Positions 52,703 to 62,200 of a stretch of 64,000 bases of DNA are shown here, piece by piece (within the stretch, counting starts at the first letter, position 1; every line of letters begins with the position of its first letter). Both the position numbers and the translations under genes were made by a program. The stretch lies in NCBI RefSeq assembly GCF_001643015.1, contig NZ_CP015622.1, positions 1,315,358-1,379,357 of the forward strand, written 5' to 3'. The notes under the pieces are model-generated. The model did not search any database. It worked only from the letters and a program-made list of their open reading frames with translations, and was not told the DNA's origin. The stretch is from Corynebacterium crudilactis (GTDB lineage: Bacteria > Actinomycetota > Actinomycetes > Mycobacteriales > Mycobacteriaceae).

Positions 52703-54826
52703 ATGTTGGGTTGGCATGATGAGCGTTTGCTCAAAGATATCCTTCCGGCAAAGGAAGCCACAGCGATTAAAAAGGCGTTGGGGTACACCACTGCGGAAGA
52801 ATTGCTTCGCCATAATGTGCGCAAATATTCCCACCACGGCTCCGGCGTTGGCATAGGCGATGCCAATGAAGGCGATCTTGTCACCATGGTTGGCCAGGTC
52901 GCTTTTGCCAAACAGTCCTATACCCAATCCGGAAAACTCCTGTACAAGGTCACAGTATTAACGGAGACAGAACGCATCGGCATTTCTTTCTTTGGCGCAA
53001 AGCATATTCCGCGGATCCTCCCAGAGGGTACCCGTGCGTTGTTTACCGGCAAGGTGAAGTTTTTCCGCAATGAGCCGCAGCTCTCGCATCCAGAGTTCAT
53101 TGTTATTCCAGATCCAGGCTCCGGGAAGAAGCTCACCACTACTGGTGGCATGAAATCTTTGGCGGCATATGGCGATGTGGAAGAAGTTGCGCTGCGGTTA
53201 GTAGATCGCGAATACATTCCGATCTATTCGGGCACGGCATCGATGACCACATGGCGGATTATGGCGGCGGTCCAACGTGTGTTGGAAACCATGCCGGTGA
53301 TCAAAGAACCGCTTCGTGTGGTGCCCAAGGGGATGCCGAGTTTTGATGAAGCAATCCGCGGCATTCATGATCCAGGAAATCAGCCACCCAGCACGTTTAT
53401 TAATCGCCTGAAATACAATGAGGCGCTGTCACTGGCTACCGTGATGGCGATTCGGCGTGCCGATACGAAAAACCGCAAAGCGCCACCGATGCCACGAGCA
53501 CTCAACGGGCATCAACATATGCTCATTGATGCGCTTAATTTCCAGCTCACCGCAGGACAAAAGCAGGTTATTCGTGAGATCAGCGCGGATATTGAACAAC
53601 GTGCCCCGATGTCTCGGTTGCTTCAAGGTGAGGTGGGTTCTGGTAAAACCATCGTGTCATTGATTGCGATGTTGCAGGCTATTGATTCTGGCCGGCAATG
53701 TGCGATGCTGGCGCCTACGGAAGTGTTGGCTACTCAGCATGCACGCAGCCTGTCCAAAACGCTGCGCGATGCAGGCCTAGATATCAACGTTGTGCTCTTG
53801 ACTGGCTCGATGCCCACCGCGGTGAAAAGGGAAGCACTCCTGGAAATTATCGCCGGTGACGCCGATATCGTGGTGGGCACGCATGCGCTTATTCAAGATG
53901 CTGTGGAGTTCTTTGACCTTGGACTGGTGGTGGTTGATGAGCAGCACCGTTTCGGCGTGGAACAGCGCGATCGTCTGCGCACCAAAGGTAGGGAAGGCCT
54001 CACCCCGCATCTCTTGGTCATGACAGCGACCCCCATTCCGCGCACCATCGCCATGACCGTATTCGGCGATCTGGCAGTGTCCACATTGAAAGAACTCCCC
54101 GGTGGGCGCCGCCCCATCCAAACCTCGGTGATCCCTGATTATAAAACCGGCTGGGTCAAGCGCGGCTGGGAGCGCATTGGAGAAGAAGTCCTTGCCGGAC
54201 GCCAGGCCTATGTGGTGTGCCCGCGCATCGAAGGCGAGGGCGGCGTGTTAGAAATCCACGCATATCTAGAAGATCAAGTATTCCCAGGCCTCAACGTGGG
54301 CATGCTGCACGGACGCATGGATACTGAACTCAAAGATGCCGTCATGCAGGAATTTGCTCAAGGCGATATCGATATTTTGGTAGCCACCACTGTCATCGAA
54401 GTTGGTATCGACGTTGCCAACGCCACCGTCATGCTCATCCGTGAGGCCGAACGCTTTGGCGTCTCGCAGATTCACCAGCTGCGCGGACGTGTTGGCCGTG
54501 GCAATCATGATTCCCTTTGTCTGCTGCACACCACCTTCGAGGAGGGCTCCCCACAGGGGCAGCGTTTGGCTGCAATTTCCACCACAACAGACGGTTTTCA
54601 ACTCTCTGAGCTTGATTTATTGGTGCGCCAAGAGGGAGATGTCTTAGGAACACGACAATCCGGCAGCGATACTAAACTGCGCCACCTCTCCTTCATCAGT
54701 GATCAAAAAATCATTGAACAAGCACTTATCGACGCCGCCGAGCTGGTTGCCGCTAGCCGCAGCAGGGCGCTTGAGTTGGTCAGCGATATCGCCATGATCA
54801 ACCAGGAGTACCTGGAAAAGAGTTGA
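52703..54826 (+). CDS. recG: ATP-dependent DNA helicase RecG, 707 aa
   Basis: Remodels stalled replication forks and Holliday junctions. An N-terminal OB-fold wedge domain is followed by SF2 motifs: GEVGSGKT near residue 307, DEQHRFGVEQRDRL near 412, TATPIPRT near 440, and TTVIEVGIDVANATVMLI and QLRGRVGRG near 560-595. Starts 5 bp after the DAK/DegV gene. Confidence 0.96.
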   Translation: MLGWHDERLLKDILPAKEATAIKKALGYTTAEELLRHNVRKYSHHGSGVGIGDANEGDLVTMVGQVAFAKQSYTQSGKLLYKVTVLTETERIGISFFGAKHIPRILPEGTRALFTGKVKFFRNEPQLSHPEFIVIPDPGSGKKLTTTGGMKSLAAYGDVEEVALRLVDREYIPIYSGTASMTTWRIMAAVQRVLETMPVIKEPLRVVPKGMPSFDEAIRGIHDPGNQPPSTFINRLKYNEALSLATVMAIRRADTKNRKAPPMPRALNGHQHMLIDALNFQLTAGQKQVIREISADIEQRAPMSRLLQGEVGSGKTIVSLIAMLQAIDSGRQCAMLAPTEVLATQHARSLSKTLRDAGLDINVVLLTGSMPTAVKREALLEIIAGDADIVVGTHALIQDAVEFFDLGLVVVDEQHRFGVEQRDRLRTKGREGLTPHLLVMTATPIPRTIAMTVFGDLAVSTLKELPGGRRPIQTSVIPDYKTGWVKRGWERIGEEVLAGRQAYVVCPRIEGEGGVLEIHAYLEDQVFPGLNVGMLHGRMDTELKDAVMQEFAQGDIDILVATTVIEVGIDVANATVMLIREAERFGVSQIHQLRGRVGRGNHDSLCLLHTTFEEGSPQGQRLAAISTTTDGFQLSELDLLVRQEGDVLGTRQSGSDTKLRHLSFISDQKIIEQALIDAAELVAASRSRALELVSDIAMINQEYLEKS

Positions 54827-54845
54827 TATTGATAGGGTTTAAGCC

Positions 54846-55061
54846 ATGAAGATCTTCGCACCCTTTGCCGGAATCGTCCACTATTTTGTTGACGAAGGCG
54901 ATCCTGTAACAACCGGCATGCAGCTGGGCACGGTAGAAACAATCAAGCTCGAAGCTCCCATCATGGCACCAGGACCTGGCATTGTTGCTAGCCTTGCCTG
55001 TGATGATTTCTCCGACGTCACCGGTGGCGATGAACTCCTTGAGCTGGAGGCAAAAAACTAA
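54846..55061 (+). CDS. Small biotinyl/lipoyl-like domain protein, 71 aa
   Basis: The whole protein is one biotinyl-lipoyl fold: FAPFAGIVHYFVDEGDPVTT, then GTVETIKLEAPIMAPGPGIV. The usual biotinylation sequence A/V-M-K-M is T-I-K-L here; the Lys is kept but both Met are lost. It overlaps the rsmD start by one base. It may be an unmodified carrier-like domain, or be modified by an enzyme with different needs. Confidence 0.82.
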   Translation: MKIFAPFAGIVHYFVDEGDPVTTGMQLGTVETIKLEAPIMAPGPGIVASLACDDFSDVTGGDELLELEAKN

Positions 55062-55645
55062 TGGGACAAACTCGAATCATTGCCGGCGATGCCCGCGGCC
55101 GAAAGCTTGAAATACCACCAGAAGGTACGCGTCCAACCTCTGACCGTGCACGCGAAGGCCTCTTTTCCTCCCTGCAGGTACGGTTTGGTTTCGAAGGCCA
55201 ACGCGTCCTCGATATCTTCGCCGGCTCCGGTGCATTGGGCTTGGAAGCTGCCTCACGTGGTGCAGAAGAAGTAGTGCTCGTTGAATCGAATCCGGCGGCC
55301 GTGGAGATTATCCGCCGGAACGCAGACGTCGTGAAGCATCCGCACGTTGTTGTCGCAGAGATGAAGGCGTCCACCTACCTTGCGTCCGCACCCGATAAGT
55401 TTTTCACGATGGTGCTCGCCGATCCACCCTATGAGCTTGCCGATGACGCTGTGACCAGCATGCTCGCAGCACTGACTCCAAAGCTTCTCGACGGCGCCGC
55501 CGTGGTCATCGAGCGCCACGTAGACTCGCCTGAAACCGCCTGGCCTGCCTGGCTGGTACCAACCACACAAAAGCTGAAAAAACGCACCTATGGCATTGCC
55601 CGCATGGACATGGCCGTATTTGATGAATCTCTGCTGGAGGACTAA
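55061..55645 (+). CDS. rsmD: 16S rRNA methyltransferase RsmD, 194 aa
   Basis: Methylates N2 of a guanine in the small ribosomal RNA. GDARGRKLEIPPEGTRPTSD near residue 8, AdoMet motif LDIFAGSGALGLEAASRGA near 49 and DPPYELADDA near 120 are present. Co-transcribed with coaD after 3 bp. Confidence 0.94.
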   Translation: MGQTRIIAGDARGRKLEIPPEGTRPTSDRAREGLFSSLQVRFGFEGQRVLDIFAGSGALGLEAASRGAEEVVLVESNPAAVEIIRRNADVVKHPHVVVAEMKASTYLASAPDKFFTMVLADPPYELADDAVTSMLAALTPKLLDGAAVVIERHVDSPETAWPAWLVPTTQKLKKRTYGIARMDMAVFDESLLED

Positions 55646-55648
55646 ACA

Positions 55649-56128
55649 ATGAAAGCAGTTTGCCCAGGCTCCTTTGACCCCATCACCTTGGGACATTTGG
55701 ATATCGTTACCCGCGCTGCCTCGCAATTTGAAGAAGTCACCATCCTGGTCACCGCCAACCCCAATAAGAACACCGGCCTGTTCACCGTGGAAGAGCGCAT
55801 GGATCTTATCCGAAAATCCACCGCACACTTACACAATGTGAAAGTAGATACCTGGGCCTCATTGCTGGTGGATTACACCACTAAACACGGCATCACCGCA
55901 CTGGTTAAAGGCCTGCGCAGCTCGCTTGATTATGAATACGAACTGCCCATGGCGCAGATGAACCGCAGGCTCACCGGCGTAGATACCTTCTTCCTTCTCA
56001 CCGATGAAAAATACGGCTATGTCAGCTCCACCCTCTGCAAAGAAGTAGCACGTTTTGGTGGCGATGTCTCCGGCCTGCTTCCAGACTTGGTGACACAAGC
56101 ACTCATCGAAAAATATAGCCAAAACTAA
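55649..56128 (+). CDS. coaD: Phosphopantetheine adenylyltransferase CoaD, 159 aa
   Basis: Adenylyl transfer step of coenzyme A synthesis. CPGSFDPITLGHLDI near residue 4 carries the T/HxGH nucleotide motif, and KYGYVSSTLCKEVARFGGDV near 125 contains the SST-x-x-KE signature. Full length. It overlaps the next gene by one base. Confidence 0.95.
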   Translation: MKAVCPGSFDPITLGHLDIVTRAASQFEEVTILVTANPNKNTGLFTVEERMDLIRKSTAHLHNVKVDTWASLLVDYTTKHGITALVKGLRSSLDYEYELPMAQMNRRLTGVDTFFLLTDEKYGYVSSTLCKEVARFGGDVSGLLPDLVTQALIEKYSQN

Positions 56129-56874
56129 TGCTCGATCTGGTCAGCATCGGTGCCATCGTCTTCTTTGGCGCCACTCTGCAACGAGTATCAGGCCTCGGGC
56201 TTGGACTTGTTGCCGGACCCGTGCTAGCCGTCATCTTAGGGCCTATTGAAGGCATTTTCGTCGTCAATGTCATCTCTACGGTCAATGCCTTACTCAATAC
56301 CCTCAGCACACGCTCAGCCGTGGATTGGAAAAAGACCAAATTAATCGGCGGAGTGCTGATCTTTGGTTCCATCCCCGCTGCTGTGCTGTTAAACCTTGTT
56401 CCCGTAGCCGCAATATTGTCCCTGGTGGGCGTGCTCCTCATCATCGCCCTTGGTGTGGTGACATTCGCCCAAGACAAAGTACCGCAGGTAACAGGACGTT
56501 TACCCGCCGTACTTGCAGGTGTCGGCGCCGGATTCATGAATACCCTCACCGGTGCCGCCGGCCCCGTACTTACTGTGTATGGCCAAGCAAGCAGGTGGGA
56601 ACAACGCTCCTTCTCTGCATCCCTCCAACCACTATTCCTCATTGCTGGGGCTATCTCCGTAGCCGTGAAAATAGTGCTGGGCACAGCCACCCTCTCCCAC
56701 ACCAGCATCTGGGTATGGCCACTATCGGCAGTGGCGATGATCTTGGGAATCTTCATGGGATCGTGGTTGAGCAAGCACATATCTAAAGCAGTCGCACGGA
56801 AATTCGCCCTACTGGTGGCACTCGCCGGATCCATCTCAGTGCTTTACAAAGGAATTACTGGCTTGATGAGCTAA
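56128..56874 (+). CDS. TauE/SafE (DUF81) family permease, 248 aa
   Basis: Seven to eight hydrophobic segments with the family's GLGLGLVAGPVLAVILGPIE near residue 20 and repeated FGSIPAA segment. Family members export sulfonates or related anions. The one-base overlap with coaD implies co-expression. Substrate not known. Confidence 0.83.
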   Translation: MLDLVSIGAIVFFGATLQRVSGLGLGLVAGPVLAVILGPIEGIFVVNVISTVNALLNTLSTRSAVDWKKTKLIGGVLIFGSIPAAVLLNLVPVAAILSLVGVLLIIALGVVTFAQDKVPQVTGRLPAVLAGVGAGFMNTLTGAAGPVLTVYGQASRWEQRSFSASLQPLFLIAGAISVAVKIVLGTATLSHTSIWVWPLSAVAMILGIFMGSWLSKHISKAVARKFALLVALAGSISVLYKGITGLMS

Positions 56875-56934
56875 TGCAGCCTAGACTCTAAAACTTAACT
56901 TGTCACAGACACGTGAAGAGGAGGTGACAGCGAT

Positions 56935-57291
56935 ATGGGTGTGGACCGACGTATGTGGAAAATGAGTCCTGAACGATTACAGGAACATCTACAACTGAAA
57001 AACCGCGCACGACAAATCCCGGACAAGAAGAAACAAAACAATAAAAGGGCCTGCCGAGAAGTTTCTCGGCGGGCTTCCCGCATTTTTAGGGGTCTTGCGG
57101 AGATTTCGGGTATAGAAAGTCCTGGAAAAGATTATCGCTGGACGTACTGTGGGCGAGTACCAGACTGGGGGACCAAAACTCGATGTGCGGCTATGGATTT
57201 GGTCGCCTGGTCTGGTTTGAGATTTGGGCAACCAGACCAGGTGACCAAAAGTGCATATAGTGGAGTCAATTTTGGTCAGCCTGTCTGGTGA
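56935..57291 (+). CDS. Hypothetical small protein, 118-aa frame with a hairpin inside
   Basis: The ATG has GAGGAGGTGAC 7 bases upstream and opens MGVDRRMWKMSPERLQEHLQ followed by a very basic helix (PDKKKQNNKRACRE). A terminator-like hairpin (57048-57078) falls at codon 40, and after it the frame runs through the inverted-repeat cluster, so only the first 45 codons look coding. It may be a short basic protein, or a transcript whose read-through is chance. Confidence 0.4.
   Translation: MGVDRRMWKMSPERLQEHLQLKNRARQIPDKKKQNNKRACREVSRRASRIFRGLAEISGIESPGKDYRWTYCGRVPDWGTKTRCAAMDLVAWSGLRFGQPDQVTKSAYSGVNFGQPVW
57048..57078 (+). terminator. Hairpin terminator
   Basis: GCCTGCCGAGAA pairs with TTCTCGGCGGGC around a short loop, with a C-rich then ATTTTTA follow-up. 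It probably terminates transcripts from coaD and the permease gene. Confidence 0.6.
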
Positions 57292-57292
57292 G
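57162..57292. repeat. Four alternating copies of a CCAGAC...GACCAAA motif
   Basis: The consensus CCAGACNGGNNGACCAAA occurs in alternating orientation: plus at 57162, minus at 57198-57216, plus at 57231-57250, minus at 57271-57291. The inner pair forms a 15-bp stem with one G-U pair (GGTCGCCTGGTCTGG with CCAGACCAGGTGACC), and the outer pair forms a second, less exact stem around it. Confidence 0.7.
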
Positions 57293-57427
57293 ACAGAGAA
57301 GCTCTGGCTAGAGGCTCAAAGAGTGCTCTCTCAGAATCGTTTTTAAGAGCATTGCAGCATCTTTCCGATACGAAGATTCATCCTGAAAACTCGAGGTCTT
57401 AAACAGGTGCACGTGGACATAGAAAAA

Positions 57428-57453
57428 CCTGCGAGTCGAAAATGACTCGCAGG
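57428..57453 (-). terminator. Terminator of the ABC transporter operon
   Basis: CCTGCGAGTC pairs with GACTCGCAGG, followed on the minus strand by TTTTTCT. Confidence 0.88.
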
Positions 57454-57473
57454 CAGTAGAGCGTGAGATTTAG

Positions 57474-58238
57474 TTAGAGCAGCGAAGACAAGAATTCTTT
57501 GGTGCGCTGTTCCTTCGGATTATCCAGCACCTGTTCTGGGGTACCGGCTTCTACGACAACGCCATCGGCCATGAAGACAACCTGATCGGCAACTTCATGA
57601 GCGAAGCCCATTTCGTGGGTGACAACCAACATGGTCATGCCGTCGTCAGCAAGCTGCTTCATCACGCGTAGCACCTCACCGACAAGCTCAGGGTCTAGGG
57701 CGCTGGTGGGCTCGTCGAAAAGCATGAGCTTTGGTTCCATAGCCACAGCACGGGCAATTGCCACACGCTGCTGCTGGCCACCGGAAAGCTGCACTGGGTA
57801 AGCATCTGCCTTGTGGGCGAGGCCAACCTGCTCAAGCAACTCCATGGCACGTGCGCGGGCAACACTTTCAGGCTGCTTCTTCACATGGATGGGTGCTTCG
57901 ATGATGTTCTCGATCACCGTGCGGTGAGGGAAAAGGTTGAAGTTCTGGAAGACCATGCCGATATCGGAGCGCTGCTTGGCGGCGTCCTTCTCGGCGATTT
58001 CGTAGAGCACGCCATCGCGCTCACGGTAGCCAATCAGATCGCCATCAACATAAAGACGACCAGCATTGACTTTTTCCAAGTGGTTCACACAACGCAGCAT
58101 GGTGGACTTACCGGAACCAGAAGGACCGATCAAACATGTCACAGTACCTTTTGGCACCTGCAAATCAATGCCTTTGAGCACTTCCAAACGACCAAAGTTT
58201 TTGCAGACCTGCTCGGCGTGGATCATCAGTTCAGACAT
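57474..58238 (-). CDS. Amino-acid ABC transporter ATP-binding protein, 254 aa
   Basis: Powers uptake. Walker A is [18 protein letters not shown] near residue 38, signature [14 protein letters not shown] near 150 and [20 protein letters not shown] near 172. It is the polar amino acid (HisP/GlnQ) type. Overlaps nothing; the permease gene stop lies next to its start. Substrate unclear: an acidic or polar amino acid is likely, from the subfamily. Confidence 0.93.
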   Translation of the reverse strand: MSELMIHAEQVCKNFGRLEVLKGIDLQVPKGTVTCLIGPSGSGKSTMLRCVNHLEKVNAGRLYVDGDLIGYRERDGVLYEIAEKDAAKQRSDIGMVFQNFNLFPHRTVIENIIEAPIHVKKQPESVARARAMELLEQVGLAHKADAYPVQLSGGQQQRVAIARAVAMEPKLMLFDEPTSALDPELVGEVLRVMKQLADDGMTMLVVTHEMGFAHEVADQVVFMADGVVVEAGTPEQVLDNPKEQRTKEFLSSLL

Positions 58239-59198
58239 TTACTTGTCCTCCTTGGAAATTTCAGGAACAACGGTGACATTGCCAGGGATAGCACCCTCAG
58301 CGTCAGCAAGAGCTGCAAGTTGACGAGCAGTCAACGTACGAGTGCTGCCCTTTTCAAAGTGCTTCTCCAGGTAGTACTGAGCAACCATGAGAACCGAAGT
58401 GATAACCAAGTACCAGCTCGCAGCAACCAGAAGCATCGGAACTGGCTCAAACAGGGAATAAGCAATATCCATGCTGCGGCCGTACAGCTCCAAAGAATAA
58501 GGAATCGCAACAACCAGGGAAGTGGTCTTCAGCATGGAGATCAGCTCATTGCCGGTTGGTGGAATGATAATCCGCATCGCCTGAGGCAAAATGGTGCGGC
58601 GCATAGTCATGGACCACTTCATGCCCAAAGCTTTCGACGCTTCCATCTGTCCTTCTGGCACAGCCTGGATACCAGAACGCACGATTTCAGCCATATAAGC
58701 AGCTTCGTTCAATCCAAGGCCAATGACGGCAAGCAAGAACATATTAGACAGCAGGCTCTGGAGATCAATTTCGGCAAAACCTAGATTGATGGACTGGTAA
58801 AGCGAACCCAATAGTCCCCAGAACACCAACTGAACATAGATTGGAGTACCACGGAAAATCCACAGGTAAAGCCATGCCACGCCCTGCATCACTGGGTTTC
58901 CAGACATACGCATGACCGCCAAAATAGCGCCCAAAACCACACCCATGATCATGGACAAGACAGTTAAAGCAATAGTGTGCAATGCAGCTGTAGCAACGCG
59001 AGTATCAAAGAGATAAGCGCGGTAGGTATCCCAGCCGTAGGCTTCATTGTTGAAAGCCCCGATGAGGAACCACGCAAGCAAAGCGAGCAGGATTGCTGCT
59101 CCGACCCAGCGTCCAGGATGACGCAATGGTTTTGCTTCTATCGGTTTTGGTTGGTGGTGGGCCAATGATGTTTGAGGCCCTGGGTTGAGCTCTGACAT
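58239..59198 (-). CDS. Amino-acid ABC transporter permease, 319 aa
   Basis: Five or six membrane segments. The family's EAA loop is GMKWSMTMRRTILPQAMRII PP near residue 208, and an IALTVLSMIMGVVLGAILAV segment near residue 78 fits the HisMQ type. The long cytoplasmic tail is charged. It is the single permease of the operon and may work as a homodimer. Confidence 0.92.
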   Translation of the reverse strand: MSELNPGPQTSLAHHQPKPIEAKPLRHPGRWVGAAILLALLAWFLIGAFNNEAYGWDTYRAYLFDTRVATAALHTIALTVLSMIMGVVLGAILAVMRMSGNPVMQGVAWLYLWIFRGTPIYVQLVFWGLLGSLYQSINLGFAEIDLQSLLSNMFLLAVIGLGLNEAAYMAEIVRSGIQAVPEGQMEASKALGMKWSMTMRRTILPQAMRIIIPPTGNELISMLKTTSLVVAIPYSLELYGRSMDIAYSLFEPVPMLLVAASWYLVITSVLMVAQYYLEKHFEKGSTRTLTARQLAALADAEGAIPGNVTVVPEISKEDK

Positions 59199-59242
59199 AG
59201 GTGTTGTAATCCTTAAAATTTTGCTAGTTAAAAGGGTTGTTC

Positions 59243-60181
59243 TTAGCTAAGAGGCTTTTCGTTGATGAGGGCCTCATCAAGAAGACCTTCTTCAATGCCC
59301 CATTGGGTCAAAATACGCTGGTAATCACCAGTATCGATGAGATGCTGGAATGCTGCAGCAGCTGCAGGGGTGAGGTCTGATTCCAGAGGGAAGGCAAAAC
59401 CAAAAGGTGCAGCGAGGTAAATATCGCCAACCACTTCAATGCGACCCTCTGAGCGTTCCGCAGCCCATGCAGAGACAGGGGAGTCAGCAGCAAGCGCATC
59501 AGCACGTCCCAAAATCAGGGCCGTAGCAGCAGTATCTGCAGTTTCATAGGACAAAATGGTGATGGGTTCTTTACCTGCAGCGACACATTCTTCAGACCGC
59601 GGCCGGACATCATCTGTTTCGGCCACTGTTGTCCGCTGCACGGCAACCGTGAGACCACAAGCATTATCCGGATCAACGGGAGTATCCCGATCAGTTGCTT
59701 GTACCCACTGGACACCTGCATAGAGGAAGTCAATGAAATCAAAATTTGCACGACGTTCTTCATTATCCGTAAAGCCAGAAGCACCAACATCAATGGTTCC
59801 AGCTTGAACGGATGGAAGAATCAGGGAGAAATCTTGTTCCTGAGGGGTGAAATCCAAGCCCATAACACCAGCCATGGCGCGGACAAGATCCATCTCCACA
59901 CCAATGATCTGACCGTCTGAGTCCTTAAACTCAAAAGGTGGGAATGGGGGATTAGCTCCCGCAGTGAGCACACCACGTTGTGCTAATGCTTCTGGTACGA
60001 GAGCCTGAATTTCTGGTACTGGAGCCGGAACGATCTGCTCCCAGCCTTCTGGTGTGCCATCTTCTACATTGGTCACACAAGAGGCGAGAGTGAAAGAGGT
60101 TGCCACGATGCCGATAGTTGCCACTAAAGCGCGCTTGTGGAACTTAGGGAAACGCAAGGTACTGTGCAGCAGCTTATCCAT
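59243..60181 (-). CDS. Amino-acid ABC transporter substrate-binding lipoprotein, 312 aa
   Basis: The lipobox TLASC puts the lipidated Cys at residue 35 of this start. The solute-binding domain reads GVLTAGANPPFPPFEFKDSD near residue 85 and IIGVEMDLVRAMAGVMGL after it, the SBP_bac_3 pattern for polar amino acids. I prefer the ATG of MDKLLHSTLR with AAGG upstream; the frame is open 21 codons earlier to 60244. First gene of the operon. Confidence 0.9.
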   Translation of the reverse strand: MDKLLHSTLRFPKFHKRALVATIGIVATSFTLASCVTNVEDGTPEGWEQIVPAPVPEIQALVPEALAQRGVLTAGANPPFPPFEFKDSDGQIIGVEMDLVRAMAGVMGLDFTPQEQDFSLILPSVQAGTIDVGASGFTDNEERRANFDFIDFLYAGVQWVQATDRDTPVDPDNACGLTVAVQRTTVAETDDVRPRSEECVAAGKEPITILSYETADTAATALILGRADALAADSPVSAWAAERSEGRIEVVGDIYLAAPFGFAFPLESDLTPAAAAAFQHLIDTGDYQRILTQWGIEEGLLDEALINEKPLS

Positions 60182-60337
60182 GGACCTTGTGGGCCGTTTT
60201 TGGGGCTGCTTTCGCAATCGGGTGAAACTCTCAATCATGGGCAAAATACTACCTGCCGAGGTGTGATTACCTTAAGTTAGGTTGGTTTCTGTCTATTTCC
60301 AATACCTTAGGTAGAAGAAGCTCTAAAATCATTTACT

Positions 60338-61147
60338 ATGTCGAGCGAACAATCCGTCTTCATTATCGTGCTGTTTGGTGCTGTGATTTTATTTAGCATC
60401 GTGGTTATCTCCGCGGCATTTCGAACAAGAAAAAGACGCGCGACAGCCCGTGCGCAAGGCATGGCTAACCCGCATAATCCCATATCGAATGTGCCGTGGC
60501 GACGGTTCGCAGGCGCATTAGGAGCGATCTATGCACGATCTGAGTGGCATAAATCGCGAGGGGCAAAACGTGTTTATACAGCCGAACAGACTTATTTTGG
60601 GTGTGTATCAGCGTTCTCCCTAGGAATGGTGCGCAATATGCTTCGGACTGATTGGGGAGTGAAAAATTCAGCGCAAGCTGTAGCTCAACTCACTAAGAGC
60701 ATGGAATCAATCAGCATGGTTGCTGCAGCGACTTGGAGAGGCAGTGGGGTATCGCCTGATCAAGTGGAAGAAATTGGAACTGAATTAGTTAAAGAAGGTT
60801 TAGCCAAGGAGCATTTTCTTCATTTTCATATGCTTCTCCAACACGTAGATCCAAGTGCAGAATACGATGTGGATGTTTTGGCATTTGATATTGCGCGTGT
60901 AGCAAATTTTGTCCGTTGGGCAGGTTATGCAGATTATTTGATTCCTGCCGAAGCACGCTGGTTTCAAGACCAATTGGGAATTGCTGCAGCTGTGTCATTT
61001 GAAAGCTGGGAAGAATATGGCGAGGGATATGTCCGTGGTTTAAAAAAGAACTTTAGAGGCGGAAACAAGCCGTATATCAGCGCAGAACAGTGGTTGAACA
61101 CGGAAGCAGACAGCCCGTGGAAAACCCAGAAGTGGATTAGTGGTTAA
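60338..61147 (+). CDS. DUF1266-containing membrane protein, 269 aa
   Basis: One N-terminal membrane segment (residues 7-29). The rest matches the DUF1266 pattern, with FDIARVANFVRWAGYADYLI near residue 190 and ESWEEYGEGYVRGLKKNF near 230. The function of the family is unknown. It is divergent from the ABC operon and convergent with the DUF368 gene. Confidence 0.8.
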   Translation: MSSEQSVFIIVLFGAVILFSIVVISAAFRTRKRRATARAQGMANPHNPISNVPWRRFAGALGAIYARSEWHKSRGAKRVYTAEQTYFGCVSAFSLGMVRNMLRTDWGVKNSAQAVAQLTKSMESISMVAAATWRGSGVSPDQVEEIGTELVKEGLAKEHFLHFHMLLQHVDPSAEYDVDVLAFDIARVANFVRWAGYADYLIPAEARWFQDQLGIAAAVSFESWEEYGEGYVRGLKKNFRGGNKPYISAEQWLNTEADSPWKTQKWISG

Positions 61148-61156
61148 AAGATAAAG

Positions 61157-61201
61157 AAAATCGCCTCAAGCTAGCAGTGTATGCAAGATTGAGGCGATTT
61201 T
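61157..61201. terminator. Bidirectional terminator
   Basis: AAAATCGCCTCAA pairs with TTGAGGCGATTTT around a 19-base loop, between two converging genes. Confidence 0.87.
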
Positions 61202-61219
61202 ACTATTGGTGTGAAGCTT

Positions 61220-62200
61220 TTAGCGTGGTTGTTCCTCTAGAACGATCTCAGATTCAGCATTCTTAGAAGAAATCCGCTCAACAAACATGAGGGCAGCAAC
61301 GATTGCACCACCAAGGAAGACAAGGCCGAAGATCATTACTGCGTTATCGCCTGGTGCGAGCAGATTAGCGTCCGTATCCTGCCAAGGCCACAGAGCACGG
61401 AGAGAACCCAACATCAGTCCTGCCATGATGGTCAACGTGATGGTGCGGTGGTATTCCAAAACATAGGACAACACCTTCACAAACAAGATGACACCAGTGA
61501 GTGCACCTGCGATAAAGACACCGATGACGGTCCAATCGCGATCAGACAAAGAAGCCATAATTGGGGCGTACAAGCCAACTGCCAGTAGGAAGAAAGAACC
61601 AGAGACACCAGGAAGCACCAGTGCACACACTGCAATAGCAGCACAAACAAAGATCAAGATCAGAGAAGGATCAGTACGCGGTGCACTGGTAAAGGAAGTG
61701 CCAAAGAAACCAAGGAAAGCACACAGAATAAACAATGGAACCACAACTGCCAGGCGCTTTTTCGCATCACGCATATCCATCATGCCGAGTGGAACCAAAA
61801 TGGAAACAGCAACCATGCCCAAGAACAATCCACGAGTGATCTCTGGATAGTCATCGACAACAGTGTGCAAAATTGAAGACATAGAAAAGACCATGACCAC
61901 CATGCCCACTGCAACGGCACCAAAGAACCACCAGTCAATTTTCGCCGCAGCTTCCTTGAGCTTGGAACGATCCTTGATCAACACCTTGATCAGGTCGATG
62001 AGCAAGTTACCATTATGCAACGCACGCTCGTAGAGGCCAAGCACCAAAGCAACAGTGCCACCGGAAATTCCGGGCACCAACTCAGCCATTCCAATCAATC
62101 CTCCGCGGATGATATTGAAAATCACCGCGAGTGGAGTCTTTTTAGTCTTGGTCGGGTAGACGTGGTGTACGTCTGGGGCGTCCGCGTTGGTGGCGCTCAT
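61220..62200 (-). CDS. DUF368 membrane protein, PopT-type undecaprenyl-phosphate transporter, 326 aa
   Basis: Eight or more membrane helices. The family's first signature GLIGMAELVPGISGGTVALV near residue 35 and the related second copy LVLPGVSGSFFLLAVGLY near 195 mark the two inverted halves. DUF368 (PopT) and DedA-type proteins recycle the lipid carrier of cell-wall precursors across the membrane. Full length; the start has no strong alternative. Confidence 0.88.
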   Translation of the reverse strand: MSATNADAPDVHHVYPTKTKKTPLAVIFNIIRGGLIGMAELVPGISGGTVALVLGLYERALHNGNLLIDLIKVLIKDRSKLKEAAAKIDWWFFGAVAVGMVVMVFSMSSILHTVVDDYPEITRGLFLGMVAVSILVPLGMMDMRDAKKRLAVVVPLFILCAFLGFFGTSFTSAPRTDPSLILIFVCAAIAVCALVLPGVSGSFFLLAVGLYAPIMASLSDRDWTVIGVFIAGALTGVILFVKVLSYVLEYHRTITLTIMAGLMLGSLRALWPWQDTDANLLAPGDNAVMIFGLVFLGGAIVAALMFVERISSKNAESEIVLEEQPR

